A stretch of 64,000 nucleotides of DNA from Lujinxingia vulgaris (GCF_007997005.1 NZ_VOSL01000024.1:1-64000); one strand, 5' to 3'; shown: positions 8,543 through 18,094, numbered from the stretch's first letter. Notes: a model not told the origin generated them from the sequence alone. Numbers and translations are program-made.

Positions 8543-10651
8543 ATGTCGCAGATTCACGCGGGCTGGAGAGCCTACCACGAGGGCGACTACCGCAAGGCGC
8601 TGGAGCATTTTGAGGCTTCCGAGCAGTGGCCCGAGATGGTCAGCGGCCTGGCGCTCTCGGTCCTCTCCATAGGTCAGGGCTCGGACGCCATCCGCCTGGT
8701 CGAGCAACAAGCCCGCGAGCATCGTCACATCGAGCTTGAGGTTCTCCTCGGCGATCTGACCGGGCGCACCGGCAAGCGCGCCGACGCCGAGCGCATGTTG
8801 CAGGCAGCGGTCAACGCCAACCCCGATCACGCGCTGGCCCTGAGCCTGCTTGGCGAACAGCGCATTCGACAGGGGCGCTGGGACGACGGCACACAAGACT
8901 TCATCGCCGCGCTGGCCGGCGCCGACCCGCGCGCCACGCTGCATATGCGCCGGGTGATCCTCGACCTTATCGACGCGGTGGCCGCGCGTCGCATCCCTCA
9001 GGCCGAGGCGATGCGCTTTATCAACCGCATCGACTACTCCATCCCCAACAAAGACACCGCGCTCAACCAGTTCTTCGGTTCGGCGCGACGCGCCGTCAAC
9101 GCCCAGCAGCGCCTGGACGACATGCCCCGCACCGAGCCCTGGAGCTACAGCGACGCGCCGGTATCACCGGCTCCGCCTGCGCGCCGACCTCAATCGTCGC
9201 CACCTCCCCGCCGCCACAGTGACCCCCCGTCTCAGCAACGCTCGAGCTCGCGCTCCCGCACCGCGTCGAGCACCATCGACCTCTCCCTGGATGAAGGCAC
9301 CTCCTCCACGGACGAGGTATCTCGGTCGCCCTCCCCCGCCCAGAAGCGACGCTCCCAGGCCCGCGAGCGTCGCCAGAACATCGCCCGCGATCGCTCCAAT
9401 CTGATGGACGCCGGCCTCACCAACATGTCGCGTGTGCTCCGCGAGGAACGCAACGCCAACGAAGCGCTCCAGGAGAGCGTGCCGGCGGCCATCCCCCCCT
9501 CCTGGCCCTCCGAGATGGAAGAGCCCATCGACACCATCCCGCCTATCGCGCTGCCGACCCGCGCGGTGCTGGGTCGCGGCGAGGCCATTCGCAAGGGCAC
9601 CTTCCGACTCACCGGCGGCGATATCGGTGTGGAGATCACCCTGGAGCGCTGCATGCACAACATGCTCGCCAGCATCCAGTCCATCGGCGACGTCACCGTC
9701 CCCTTCACGCTACAGGCCCTCCGCCAACTCGAGCTCAACCTGCTCGACGACATCTTCGCGCGCATGCCCGAGCTCAGCGCCCTCTACCGCGATGAGACCG
9801 CCGTCGACGACCAGCGCCCGCTCGCCGTGGGCAAGTTTCTGGGCGATTGCCTCGCGCAGGCTTTCGGCGCGGTCTGGAACTACGCCCAGCCCCCCCAGGC
9901 CTCCACGATGCGGGTGGGACAGGAAGAGATCGATCCCCTGGGGGTCGCCCGCACCATCCTCGACGCCGACCACTTTGATGCGATCGGTTTTGAGTTGCTT
10001 GTCCGACAGTCTGAGAAGGGCACCCGCACCAGCACCGCGATGGTCGCCCGTCACTTCTACGTCGACCCGACCCCGGGCCTCGACGGCGAAGCCTTGCACA
10101 TGAAGCTCGCCGAGATCTGGGTGGCCTACCGCTTCGTGCTCAACGCCATTCAGACCAACGAGATCGCGACCAGTCTTAAAACCCATCTGGTGCACCGCGA
10201 CGTCATCGTCTTCTCGATCGACAAGGCCTTCGTGCCCGCCTCATTCCTCGCCCAGGTCGGTCCCGGTGCCCTGTCCTCGGAGGGACGCACGTCCCTGGCC
10301 TACGTGCGACGCACTGGCGAGTTCTTAGTGCTGGGAAGCGCGCGCCACTTCGCCCGTTTTCTGGAGGTTGCCCCCTTCGAGCTCAGCTCGAACTCGCTGC
10401 CAACGCTGCTCCCCTGGCTGCAGCGCCTCTTTCGCCCGGGCTGGCGCCTGGTCGAGAGCGAAGAGGTTGCGCGCCGCGCCATCGAGCGCACCGGGGTGAG
10501 CACGATCGCCGCGCCCAACTTCGCGCGTCAGGGAGATCGTGCCCGGGTCCAGGTCAACTTCCTGGAGCGTTCCACCCCGCATGTCATGCGCCTTTATGAC
10601 AACCCCGACGCCCTCATCCCCTTTGAGATCGAGATTCAGGCGATCGGCTAA
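8543..10651 (+). CDS. TPR-containing protein of unknown function
   Basis: 702 residues; GGGAGA lies about seven bases before the ATG. The first about 140 residues form TPR-like helical hairpins (GWRAYHEGDYRKALEHFEAS, then ANPDHALALSLLGEQRIRQG). Residues about 205-290 are a Ser/Pro/Arg-rich, probably disordered linker. The C-terminal about 400 residues are a globular region I cannot assign to a family. There is no signal peptide or membrane helix, so it is probably cytoplasmic. It is the last plus-strand gene before the convergent WYL regulator gene. TPR proteins usually act as scaffolds; no partner can be inferred. Confidence 0.85.
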   Translation: MSQIHAGWRAYHEGDYRKALEHFEASEQWPEMVSGLALSVLSIGQGSDAIRLVEQQAREHRHIELEVLLGDLTGRTGKRADAERMLQAAVNANPDHALALSLLGEQRIRQGRWDDGTQDFIAALAGADPRATLHMRRVILDLIDAVAARRIPQAEAMRFINRIDYSIPNKDTALNQFFGSARRAVNAQQRLDDMPRTEPWSYSDAPVSPAPPARRPQSSPPPRRHSDPPSQQRSSSRSRTASSTIDLSLDEGTSSTDEVSRSPSPAQKRRSQARERRQNIARDRSNLMDAGLTNMSRVLREERNANEALQESVPAAIPPSWPSEMEEPIDTIPPIALPTRAVLGRGEAIRKGTFRLTGGDIGVEITLERCMHNMLASIQSIGDVTVPFTLQALRQLELNLLDDIFARMPELSALYRDETAVDDQRPLAVGKFLGDCLAQAFGAVWNYAQPPQASTMRVGQEEIDPLGVARTILDADHFDAIGFELLVRQSEKGTRTSTAMVARHFYVDPTPGLDGEALHMKLAEIWVAYRFVLNAIQTNEIATSLKTHLVHRDVIVFSIDKAFVPASFLAQVGPGALSSEGRTSLAYVRRTGEFLVLGSARHFARFLEVAPFELSSNSLPTLLPWLQRLFRPGWRLVESEEVARRAIERTGVSTIAAPNFARQGDRARVQVNFLERSTPHVMRLYDNPDALIPFEIEIQAIG

Positions 10652-10684
10652 GTCCGACGTGCGCTCTTCGACAGGGCGCGGGCT

Positions 10685-11866
10685 TCAGCCCTCAAGCCAG
10701 CTGCGCGTCGCCTCTTCGAGGCGCGCCTGCAGTGAGGCCGGCTTGAGCACCTTCACCTCCGGCAACATCCCGAGCACAAAGGACGTAAACTCCGGGCAGA
10801 TCGCCAGTTCAAAGCGCACCTTAAGCCTCCCGCCCGCCAGATCCTCATTCTCCTGGGACGCATGCACCCGGTAGCGCCGCAGGTACGTCGCCCAGCTCGG
10901 TCCCACCTCAAGCTCCACCTCCTCCACCGGCCCGCTGTAGGCATAGATGCCAAAAGCGTGCTCGAAGTAGGCATCTTCCTCCTCCGGGCTTCCGAGTTCG
11001 ATCTCCCGCTCGACTTCTTCGAGCAGCGCGGCTTTGAACGCCTCTTCCCGCGCTCGGGCGTAGGCCTTCTTCGCGACGGGATCGATGACCGACTCGCCAT
11101 CATCGCCGACCTCGCCAGTGCCTCCCTCCGAGATGTAGAGCGCGGAGCGATCCCCCTCAAACTCAAAGGCTTCAAGCTCATCCTGACGCTCCGAGGCCAG
11201 CCGATCGACAAAGCGATCCAGGCTCATCGTCTCCGCCTTTAGGATGCCCGCCACATCAAAGAGCTTACGCTTCTTGTCCTGATACGCCTGCATCCAGAGG
11301 CGGCCCTGGTACCAGATCAGCCGACGCGGCACGGCCAAATACTGTTTGCTGTCGCCATCCGAGGAGCGCTCATACTCAAAGCTCAGCCCCTTTCTGCCCC
11401 GATGAATCGCGTCGAGCACCGTCTCGAGCATCTCCACCAGGCGCTCGCGATGCACCGGCAGCCAGTTGCGCCGCAGTCGCAGCGCCTGGCCCACGCGGCG
11501 CAGCCCCTCCTGCTGGTTCTGCGCCAGGGAGTTTCGCTGATCGTGGGCCAGCGCGTCGATGTACTCCCCGTAGGGGGTCTCCCGAAAGATATCCAGCGCC
11601 ACCCCGCCCAACTCCAGCGCCGCGGCGGTGCCCACCACCGCCTCTTTGGTGGAGATGCCCGGCCACTGCCAGTACTTGATGCGCCCCTCACGTCCCGTCT
11701 CCAGCTCGTAGACCTCTTCGAGCAACTTCAGATCTTCGCGCGCCTGGGGGTACTGCACCCCGAAACGATCGCTGACGTCGGCGATCGTCACGCGCTGACC
11801 ACTCCGCAACCACCCCATAATCTCATGTGAACGACGCGTAGCAGCGAAGGTATTGCGAGCGGACAT
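10685..11866 (-). CDS. WYL-domain transcriptional regulator
   Basis: 393 residues. An N-terminal winged-helix/HTH (about 10-70, SGQRVTIADVSDRFGVQYPQ) is followed by a linker and a WYL domain (about 165-230, RRLIWYQGRLWMQAYQDKKR) and a C-terminal extension (WCX-like). WYL proteins are DNA-binding regulators that often sense nucleic acids or nucleotides, for example in DNA damage or phage defence. A good ribosome binding site (GAGGAG) precedes the ATG. No defence gene adjoins it, so its target is unknown. Confidence 0.9.
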   Translation of the reverse strand: MSARNTFAATRRSHEIMGWLRSGQRVTIADVSDRFGVQYPQAREDLKLLEEVYELETGREGRIKYWQWPGISTKEAVVGTAAALELGGVALDIFRETPYGEYIDALAHDQRNSLAQNQQEGLRRVGQALRLRRNWLPVHRERLVEMLETVLDAIHRGRKGLSFEYERSSDGDSKQYLAVPRRLIWYQGRLWMQAYQDKKRKLFDVAGILKAETMSLDRFVDRLASERQDELEAFEFEGDRSALYISEGGTGEVGDDGESVIDPVAKKAYARAREEAFKAALLEEVEREIELGSPEEEDAYFEHAFGIYAYSGPVEEVELEVGPSWATYLRRYRVHASQENEDLAGGRLKVRFELAICPEFTSFVLGMLPEVKVLKPASLQARLEEATRSWLEG

Positions 11867-11937
11867 AACAACTCCTCAAGAGCGCAAACGCGCTAAAACC
11901 AGCTCCGACACCGGACCTTCCGGCCGCCGGCGCCACA

Positions 11938-11966
11938 ATTGTCGAGGGCGCCCTGCCCCCTGTCAA
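11938..11966 (-). promoter_or_regulatory. Candidate promoter for the WYL regulator gene
   Basis: On the minus strand: TTGACA, 17-base spacer, GACAAT, about 72 bases upstream of the start codon. It is close to the classical sigma-70 consensus. Confidence 0.5.
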
Positions 11967-12020
11967 TCTGCATAGTTTGCGCCCACATACGCCCGCTCCC
12001 CCCGGTGCGGCGCCGACACA

Positions 12021-12060
12021 AAAACGCCCGCCCTCCGCAAAAGCGGAGGGCGGGCGCCGT
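12021..12060 (-). terminator. Rho-independent terminator of the acyl-CoA dehydrogenase gene
   Basis: A perfect 14-bp GC-rich stem (12025-12038 with 12043-12056) with a four-base loop; on the minus strand it ends in a run of five T. Confidence 0.92.
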
Positions 12061-12083
12061 TTAACCATCAACGCTCATCAACC

Positions 12084-13934
12084 TTAGAGCGCCACGTCCA
12101 GCGCGCTGCGGTCGCCCGACTGAATGCTCTTCAGGATCGCCCGCGCTTCCGGCAGGATCTGGTAGATGAAGAAGCTCGCCGTCTTGACCTTGTTCTCGTA
12201 GAAGCGCGCGTCATCATTCTGCTCGATGAGCGCCTTGCGCGCCTCGTCGTCGCCGGAGCTGACGCCCTTCTCGGCCCAGATGGCCTCGAGTTTGGTCTGA
12301 GCGATCGAGGCCTGCTTCAGCAGCAGACGCGCCGACTCCACGAGCCCGAACATGCGCAGGTAGGGCGTGGCGTGCAGCAGCGGGTACTCCGGATCTTTCT
12401 TGCCGGTGGCGGTGAAACCGAAGGCCGCCTCACCCAGCGCGTTCTTGGCCGCGTCGACCTGTTTGGCCATCTCACCGAGGGTCTCGTCCTCGGTCAGCTC
12501 GGCCAGAAACTCGTTGGTGTCCTGCAGCCAGGTCAGGAAGAGACCACCGCTCTTCATGCGCATCTTACGACCCAGCAGGTCAAGCGCCTGAATGCCGTTG
12601 GTGCCCTCATAGATCGAGGCGATCTTCACGTCGCGCATCTTCTGCTCGACGCCGTACTCCTTGATGTAGCCGTAGCCGCCGAAGACCTGCATGGCGATCT
12701 CGGTCATCTTAAAGCCCATATCCGAGCAGAAGGCTTTGCAGATGGGCGTGAGCAGGTCGAGCATATCCTGCGACTTGGTCTTGACCGCCTCGTCTTCGTT
12801 GTACATGGCGTGGTCGCTGAGGAAGGCGGTGTTGATGAGCATCGCGCGCAGCGCCTCACCGTAGGCCTTCATCGTCATCAGGTTACGACGCACATCGGGG
12901 TGCTCGATGATCGCCACGCTCTTAGGGCTCTCGCTACGATCGGTGACCTTGGGGCCCTGGGCGCGCTCTTTGGCGTAGGCCAGCGCGCTCTGGTAGGCGG
13001 AGTTACCGATCGCCACGCCCTGAAGGCCGGTGACCAGACGCGCCTCGTTCATCATCTGGAACATGTACTGAAGGCCACGGCAACGCTCGCCCACAAGCCA
13101 GCCCCGGCACTCGTCGTTGTCGCCAAAGGAGATCGAGCAGGTCGGCGAGGCGTGGATGCCCATCTTCTCTTCAAGACCGGTGACGGCCACGTCGTTGGAC
13201 TCCCCGATGGAGCCGTCGGCGTTGACGCGCTCGCGCGGCACGATGAAGAGGCTGATGCCTTTGGAGCCTTCCGGGTCGCCGGGCACACGCGCCAGCACCA
13301 GGTGAATGATGTTCTCGGTGAGGTTCTGATCGCCGGCCGAAATGAAGATCTTGTTGCCCACGATCTTGTAGAAGTCTTCGCCCTCAACCGGGGTGGCCGT
13401 GGTGCTGAGGTCGCCCAACGCCGAGCCCGCCTGCGGCTCGGTCAAGCACATCGTGCCGCCCCACTCCCCGGTGTACATCTTCTCCAGGTAGAGCTCCACG
13501 TCCCGCTCGGTGCCATGCACCTCGATGAGGTGGCCGGCCGAGACCGTCAGCCCCGAGAAGAACATAAAGGAGGGGTGCGCCGCGATGAACGCCTCAATCG
13601 CCGCCATCCCCACCGACTGCGGCAGACCCTGGCCGCCGTAATCCGGGGTGTGCACCGGCGCAAACCAGCCGCCCTCACAGAACTCTTTGTAGAGAGGCGG
13701 GTAGCTCTCCGGCAAAATCACCTTGCCGTCTTCCAGACGCACGCCCTCGGCGTCGGCCTGCTCGTTGGTCGGGGCGAGCTTGCCACCGGCAAACTTCACC
13801 GCCTCACCAAGGACCATCTCGAAGAGCTCGCGGCTAAAATCCTGGTAGCGCGGAAGCTTCACCAGGTTCTCGACCTCCAGCTGGTCAAAGAGGACAAACT
13901 CCACGTCGCGTCGATCGAAAAGAAACTCGCTCAT
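12084..13934 (-). CDS. Acyl-CoA dehydrogenase, long form with extra C-terminal domain
   Basis: 616 residues, longer than the usual about 380. It performs the FAD-dependent first step of beta-oxidation on an acyl-CoA thioester. The N-terminal extension (about 1-80) is followed by the flavin-binding middle domain (MCLTEPQAGSALGDLSTTA) and the C-terminal helical domain with MQVFGGYGYIKEYGVEQKMRDVKIASIYEG; the Glu in YEGTNGIQ is the expected catalytic base. About 130 extra residues at the C-terminus match the arrangement of very-long-chain/FadE5-type enzymes. AAGGAAGA precedes the ATG. Regulation by a FadR-like repressor is likely, because a palindrome overlaps the promoter. The exact chain length accepted cannot be read from the sequence. 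Confidence 0.94.
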   Translation of the reverse strand: MSEFLFDRRDVEFVLFDQLEVENLVKLPRYQDFSRELFEMVLGEAVKFAGGKLAPTNEQADAEGVRLEDGKVILPESYPPLYKEFCEGGWFAPVHTPDYGGQGLPQSVGMAAIEAFIAAHPSFMFFSGLTVSAGHLIEVHGTERDVELYLEKMYTGEWGGTMCLTEPQAGSALGDLSTTATPVEGEDFYKIVGNKIFISAGDQNLTENIIHLVLARVPGDPEGSKGISLFIVPRERVNADGSIGESNDVAVTGLEEKMGIHASPTCSISFGDNDECRGWLVGERCRGLQYMFQMMNEARLVTGLQGVAIGNSAYQSALAYAKERAQGPKVTDRSESPKSVAIIEHPDVRRNLMTMKAYGEALRAMLINTAFLSDHAMYNEDEAVKTKSQDMLDLLTPICKAFCSDMGFKMTEIAMQVFGGYGYIKEYGVEQKMRDVKIASIYEGTNGIQALDLLGRKMRMKSGGLFLTWLQDTNEFLAELTEDETLGEMAKQVDAAKNALGEAAFGFTATGKKDPEYPLLHATPYLRMFGLVESARLLLKQASIAQTKLEAIWAEKGVSSGDDEARKALIEQNDDARFYENKVKTASFFIYQILPEARAILKSIQSGDRSALDVAL

Positions 13935-13987
13935 ACTCGGTCTTCCTTATGCTTCGGGGGAGGTTTACGGCCGCGGAGGCCGCAGCG

Positions 13988-14005
13988 TGAATGAATCCTC
14001 ATTCA
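13988..14005. promoter_or_regulatory. FadR-like palindromic operator upstream of the acyl-CoA dehydrogenase gene
   Basis: TGAATGA, four bases, TCATTCA: a perfect 7+4+7 palindrome. From memory it matches the operator described for the TetR-family fatty-acid repressor FadR of Bacillus. It touches the candidate -10 box and covers the expected transcription start, the classic position for repression. Confidence 0.65.
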
Positions 14006-14032
14006 TTCTCGCAAATGACGCGAAAAGTTCAA
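14005..14032 (-). promoter_or_regulatory. Candidate promoter for the acyl-CoA dehydrogenase gene
   Basis: On the minus strand: TTGAAC, 16-base spacer, GAGAAT, ending at the edge of the FadR-like palindrome. Confidence 0.4.
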
Positions 14033-14100
14033 GTCCTACACGTCAATTCCTCCCCGGATGGGATCGCTAGCGCTCCGGCACTCGCCGGAGCGCGAGACGC

Positions 14101-14874
14101 TCAAGCTACGCTGGCCTCATCAAAGATAAGGCGCAGACCTTCGAGCGTCAGAAAATCGTCCACTTCATCAATGATATCGGTCTCTTCGGCAAAGAAGCTG
14201 GCCAGCCCACCGGTGGCGATCACCGGCACGTCGTCGGCGCCAAGCTCGGCCTTCATGCGCGTGACGATCTCACGCACAAGCCCGATGTAGCCGTAGAGCA
14301 GCCCGGCCTGAATCGAATGCACGGTGTTTTTGCCGATCACCGAGGGGGCGCGCGCAAGCTCGACCCGCGGGAGCTTGCTGGCGGCGTGAAAGAGCGCCTC
14401 ACTCGAGATGGTGATCCCCGGGCAGATCGCCCCGCCCAGGTAGGCCCCCTCCGCGCTGATGGCGTCGAACGTGGTGGCGGTGCCAAAATCGACCACGATC
14501 AGCGCCTTTTTGTGACGCCGGTAGGCCGCCACGGCGTTGACTACCCGGTCGGCGCCCACCTCGCGGGGATTGTCGTAGGCAATGGGCATGTTGGCCTGAA
14601 TGTCCGCGCCGACCACGGTGGGATTGCAGGCGAAGTAGTCGCGCACCATCTTCACCAGCATCCGCTCCATCGGGGGTACCACGCAGCTGATGATGGCGTG
14701 ATGCACCTCGGCCACCGCCAGGCCGCTGAGCTCAAAGAGCTGACGCAAGAAGATGCCGTGCTCATCGCTCGTTCGCCCGTGATGCGTCTGCAGGCGCCAG
14801 TGCCTCACGAGCTCCTCGCCGCGGTAGACGCCCAGGACGGTGTTGGTGTTGCCGACATCGATGACCAAAAGCAT
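14101..14874 (-). CDS. coaX: Type III pantothenate kinase
   Basis: 257 residues; it phosphorylates pantothenate in the first step of coenzyme A synthesis. The start MLLVIDVGNTNT carries the phosphate-binding DxGNT motif, and CAGGAG precedes this ATG; a longer frame upstream lacks family similarity. Further type III motifs are GADRVVN, VVDFGTATTFD and GGAICPG. The length is normal for CoaX. It lies upstream of, and in the same direction as, the acyl-CoA dehydrogenase gene and is divergent from dppB. CoA supply next to acyl-CoA metabolism is suggestive, but the promoter and operator between them argue for separate control. Confidence 0.95.
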   Translation of the reverse strand: MLLVIDVGNTNTVLGVYRGEELVRHWRLQTHHGRTSDEHGIFLRQLFELSGLAVAEVHHAIISCVVPPMERMLVKMVRDYFACNPTVVGADIQANMPIAYDNPREVGADRVVNAVAAYRRHKKALIVVDFGTATTFDAISAEGAYLGGAICPGITISSEALFHAASKLPRVELARAPSVIGKNTVHSIQAGLLYGYIGLVREIVTRMKAELGADDVPVIATGGLASFFAEETDIIDEVDDFLTLEGLRLIFDEASVA

Positions 14875-14989
14875 AGCGCGCTCCTGCCGCGTGCGGGCCG
14901 CCGCGCCTTTTTGCGAGCGCGCCCGGGGTTGAAATCGGCGCCAAACTTCCAGATCCCCCCGACCTTGTCCAGCCGGGCCGAAAGCGCGA

Positions 14990-15018
14990 TTGCGGCCCCT
15001 ACGAAAACCCTTTATTTT
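14990..15018 (+). promoter_or_regulatory. Candidate promoter for dppB-dppC-nagZ
   Basis: TTGCGG, 17-base spacer, TATTTT, about 87 bases upstream of the dppB start. Confidence 0.45.
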
Positions 15019-15104
15019 GGCCACCCTCGGCGTTCGCTCGCTGCGTCTGAAGAGCAAGCGAGCCATTCGGGGCCGCCGAGCCTTCCCCAACCCGATCGGG
15101 CTTC

Positions 15105-16034
15105 ATGATCACCTTCCTTCTTCGAAGACTCTTTACATCGATCTTCGTGATCATCGGCGTGGTGACGCTGGTCTTTTTGATCCTGCGCGCGGTGCCCGGC
15201 GATCCGGTCGAGTCGATCCTTGGCGAGCAGTCGCTGGAGGTCGACAAAGAGGCGCTTCGCGAGTGCCTTAACCTCGATAAGTCGCTCGGCGAGCAGTACC
15301 TGCTCTTCTGGGGCGATGTGGCCTCGGGCACCCTGGGTGAGCTCTGCGATGAGCGCGGCGTCACGGTGATGGACAGGCTGGTGGCCAACATCCCGGCGAC
15401 CTTTGAGCTGGCGCTGGCGGCGATGTTTTTTGCGCTGATCTTCTCGCTGCCGCTGGGGATCGCCGCCTCATTGAGGCCCTACTCCTGGGTGGATAACTCG
15501 TCTGCGGTCATCGCGCTGCTGGGCATCTCGATCCCCAACTTCTGGCTGGGGCCGATGCTGCTGATCCTCTTCAGCCTCACCCTGCAGATGCTCCCGAACC
15601 CGGGCAGTGAGGTCGCCGGGCTGACCGCACTCTTGTTGCCGGCGGTCACCCTGGGCACGGGTTTGAGCGCCAAGCTGATGCGCATGACGCGCTCGGGCAT
15701 GCTCGAAGTTCTGAACCTGGATTATGTGCGCACCGCGCGCGCCAAAGGTCTCCCGCGCCATCTTGTGATCCTCAAACACGCCCTTCGCAACGCCCTGTTG
15801 CCCGTCATCACGATCGTGGGGCTGCAGTTCGGGGCGCTGCTCACCGGCGCGATCATCGTCGAGAAAGTCTTCGCGCGCCCCGGCGTGGGCATGCTCTTGC
15901 TCGACGCGATTGAGGCGCGCAACTACCTGATCGTGCAGGGGTGTGTGCTCTTCATCTCGTTCACCTACGTGGTCGTCAACCTCGTGACCGATGTGGTCTA
16001 CGGCCTCATCGACCCCCGTATCCGCTACGACTGA
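15105..16034 (+). CDS. dppB: ABC transporter permease, DppB/OppB family
   Basis: 309 residues with the family's typical N-terminal signature (LLRRLFTSIFVIIGVVTLVF), a periplasmic loop and about five further membrane segments. The EAA-type loop that contacts the ATPase is visible as DYVRTARAKGLPRHLVILKHALRNAL. The family imports di- and oligopeptides or nickel. The adjacent dppC and nagZ suggest murein peptide uptake. No substrate-binding protein or ATPase gene is present in the window, so those subunits must be encoded elsewhere. Confidence 0.92.
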   Translation: MITFLLRRLFTSIFVIIGVVTLVFLILRAVPGDPVESILGEQSLEVDKEALRECLNLDKSLGEQYLLFWGDVASGTLGELCDERGVTVMDRLVANIPATFELALAAMFFALIFSLPLGIAASLRPYSWVDNSSAVIALLGISIPNFWLGPMLLILFSLTLQMLPNPGSEVAGLTALLLPAVTLGTGLSAKLMRMTRSGMLEVLNLDYVRTARAKGLPRHLVILKHALRNALLPVITIVGLQFGALLTGAIIVEKVFARPGVGMLLLDAIEARNYLIVQGCVLFISFTYVVVNLVTDVVYGLIDPRIRYD

Positions 16035-16044
16035 GCCCCGGCCC

Positions 16045-16914
16045 ATGAACCTTCTGCGACTTCCACAGCTGAGGCTTCCGCGCGCGGGCAACGGCGCCAA
16101 CCACTTCGGGCCGCTGGCCTACCTGGGCATGGCGATCCTCGCCATGGTGGCGTTTGTGGCGATCTTTGCGCCCTGGCTTGCGCCTTATGAGCTCACGCAT
16201 ATGGACGTGACCCGCCAGCTTCAGGGGCCCTCTGCCGAGCACTGGCTGGGCACCGATGAGAACGGCGCCGATGTGCTCACGCTGCTCATCTACGGCACGC
16301 GTGTGGCCGCGGTGGTGGGCATCTCGGTGGTGGGCATCTGCTCGACCGTCGGCGTGATTCTGGGGGCTATCTCCGGCTATTTCGGCGGCTGGATCGACGA
16401 GGCGCTGATGCGCCTGACCGAGATCCTGATGTCCTTTCCGGGCATCCTGCTGGCGATCTTGTTGATCTTCATCACCCAGGAGCCCAGCATCCCGGCGGTC
16501 ATCGGCGCCCTCTCGGTCTCGGGGTGGTCGAGTTATGCACGCCTGGTGCGCGGGCAGGTGCTGGCGGTGCGCGACCAGGATTATGTGGAGGCCGCGCGCG
16601 CCTCTGGTCTCCCCACCTGGCGCATTTTGCAGCGTCATGTGGTGCCCAACACCTTCGCGCCGGTCATCATTCAGGCCACCTTCGGGGTGGCTGGCGCCAT
16701 CCTGGCTGAGGCCTCGTTGAGCTTCCTGGGGCTCGGCCCGCAGGATATGCCCAGCTGGGGCGGGCTGCTCGACCAGGGGGCGAGTTACTTTTTGCTGACG
16801 CCGCACCTGGCCTTTGTGCCGGGGCTGGCGATCATGTTCACCGTGCTGGCAGTCAACTTCGTCGGCGACGGGCTGCGCGACGTGCTCGACCCCCGCAAAC
16901 TCGCCAGCCATTGA
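16045..16914 (+). CDS. dppC: ABC transporter permease, DppC/OppC family
   Basis: 289 residues from the ATG at 16045; a longer frame starting inside dppB is less likely. It has the DppC signature near the start ([31 protein letters not shown], not quoted further), [13 protein letters not shown], and the ATPase-contact loop [17 protein letters not shown]. The C-terminal motif [17 protein letters not shown] is characteristic of DppC/OppC. It starts about 10 bases after dppB, so the two are probably co-transcribed and form a heterodimeric membrane pore. Confidence 0.92.
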   Translation: MNLLRLPQLRLPRAGNGANHFGPLAYLGMAILAMVAFVAIFAPWLAPYELTHMDVTRQLQGPSAEHWLGTDENGADVLTLLIYGTRVAAVVGISVVGICSTVGVILGAISGYFGGWIDEALMRLTEILMSFPGILLAILLIFITQEPSIPAVIGALSVSGWSSYARLVRGQVLAVRDQDYVEAARASGLPTWRILQRHVVPNTFAPVIIQATFGVAGAILAEASLSFLGLGPQDMPSWGGLLDQGASYFLLTPHLAFVPGLAIMFTVLAVNFVGDGLRDVLDPRKLASH

Positions 16915-16954
16915 GACTCAAAACCACCCGATTCCCCAATAAATTGGAGCACTT

Positions 16955-18094
16955 ATGAGCGACGAAGCGCAGCTGCGCGCCGACGCCGGCCAGATGTTGA
17001 TCGTGGGCTTTGATGGCCCTCACACCCGCGCCCCGGAGCCCGTGGCGCAGGCGCTACGCGATGGCGAGGTGGGCGGCGTGATCCTCTTTCGCCGCAACGT
17101 CGAGAGCATCGAGCAGCTGGTCGCGCTGACCACCGATTTGCACGCGCAGGTCGAGGGCGATCTGCCCCCCTGGGTGGCCGTCGACCAGGAGGGCGGGCGC
17201 GTGGTGCGGGTGCGCGAGCCGCTCACCCCCATCCCCCCGATGCGCGCGCTGGGTCGGGCCGCCAATCAGCGCGCGGTGGCGCGCGTGGCCGAGGTGCTCG
17301 CCACCGAGATCTCCGTGCTGGGCTTCAACCTCAACTTCGCGCCGGTGCTCGACGTCGACACCAACCCGGACAACCCGGTGATCGGCGATCGCGCCTTCTC
17401 CAGCGATCCGGAGCGCGTGGCGCGCGCAGCCGCAGGCCTGATGGTTGGCCACCACACCGCCGGGGTGGTGCCCTGCGGCAAGCATTTCCCCGGCCACGGC
17501 GACACCCTCCAGGACAGCCACCACACGCTCCCGCGCCTGATGCACGACGAGAAGCGCCTGCGCGGCGTGGAGCTCTTTCCTTTCATGCGCGCGGTGGGCG
17601 CGGGCATCCCCATGATCATGACCGCGCATATCGAGCTGCCGGTCATCGACGCCTTTGCCCCGGCGACCTTCAGCCCGCGCATCCTCCAGGGCATCCTGCG
17701 CGAGGAGATGGGCTTTGAAGGCGTGATCATCACCGACTGTCTGGAGATGAAGGCCGTCTCGGAGCGCTACACCATCGAGGAGATGGTGGATCTGGGGCTG
17801 GACGCCGGGCTCGATATCTTTCTGATCTGCCACACCGAGGCCAAATGGCGCGCCGCGTTTGAGCGCATCGTACAAAAAGCCAAAGCGGATCCGGAGATTC
17901 GCCAGAAGGTGGCTGCCAGCGCCGAGCGTGTGCGCAAGCTCAAGCGCGAGCTTCTGGGGCACTGGCCGCGGCCCTATCAGGCGCCGGCCGACCTGATGGA
18001 CATCCTGGGCTGTGACGAGCATCGCCAGATCACCGCCCCCTTCTTTGAGGATGGCGAGGTGGCGGGCGTCGATCCCACCGAGCCGGGGGCGTAA
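16955..18094 (+). CDS. nagZ: Beta-N-acetylhexosaminidase NagZ (GH3)
   Basis: 379 residues. NagZ removes N-acetylglucosamine from muropeptides in the cytoplasm during peptidoglycan recycling. Family motifs are VAVDQEGGRVVR, the NFAPVLDVDTNPDNPVIGDR segment, the catalytic loop KHFPGHGDTLQDSHH and GVIITDCLEMKAV. TTGGAGC precedes the ATG. There is no signal peptide, as expected for the cytoplasmic enzyme. It follows dppBC by 40 bases and is likely in the same operon, which fits uptake and degradation of cell-wall fragments, possibly from prey. Confidence 0.94.
   Translation: MSDEAQLRADAGQMLIVGFDGPHTRAPEPVAQALRDGEVGGVILFRRNVESIEQLVALTTDLHAQVEGDLPPWVAVDQEGGRVVRVREPLTPIPPMRALGRAANQRAVARVAEVLATEISVLGFNLNFAPVLDVDTNPDNPVIGDRAFSSDPERVARAAAGLMVGHHTAGVVPCGKHFPGHGDTLQDSHHTLPRLMHDEKRLRGVELFPFMRAVGAGIPMIMTAHIELPVIDAFAPATFSPRILQGILREEMGFEGVIITDCLEMKAVSERYTIEEMVDLGLDAGLDIFLICHTEAKWRAAFERIVQKAKADPEIRQKVAASAERVRKLKRELLGHWPRPYQAPADLMDILGCDEHRQITAPFFEDGEVAGVDPTEPGA

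Noticed and set aside
12372-13994. 540-codon plus-strand open frame opposite the acyl-CoA dehydrogenase
   Set aside because: Composition rich in His, Arg and Val without family resemblance; a shadow of the real gene.
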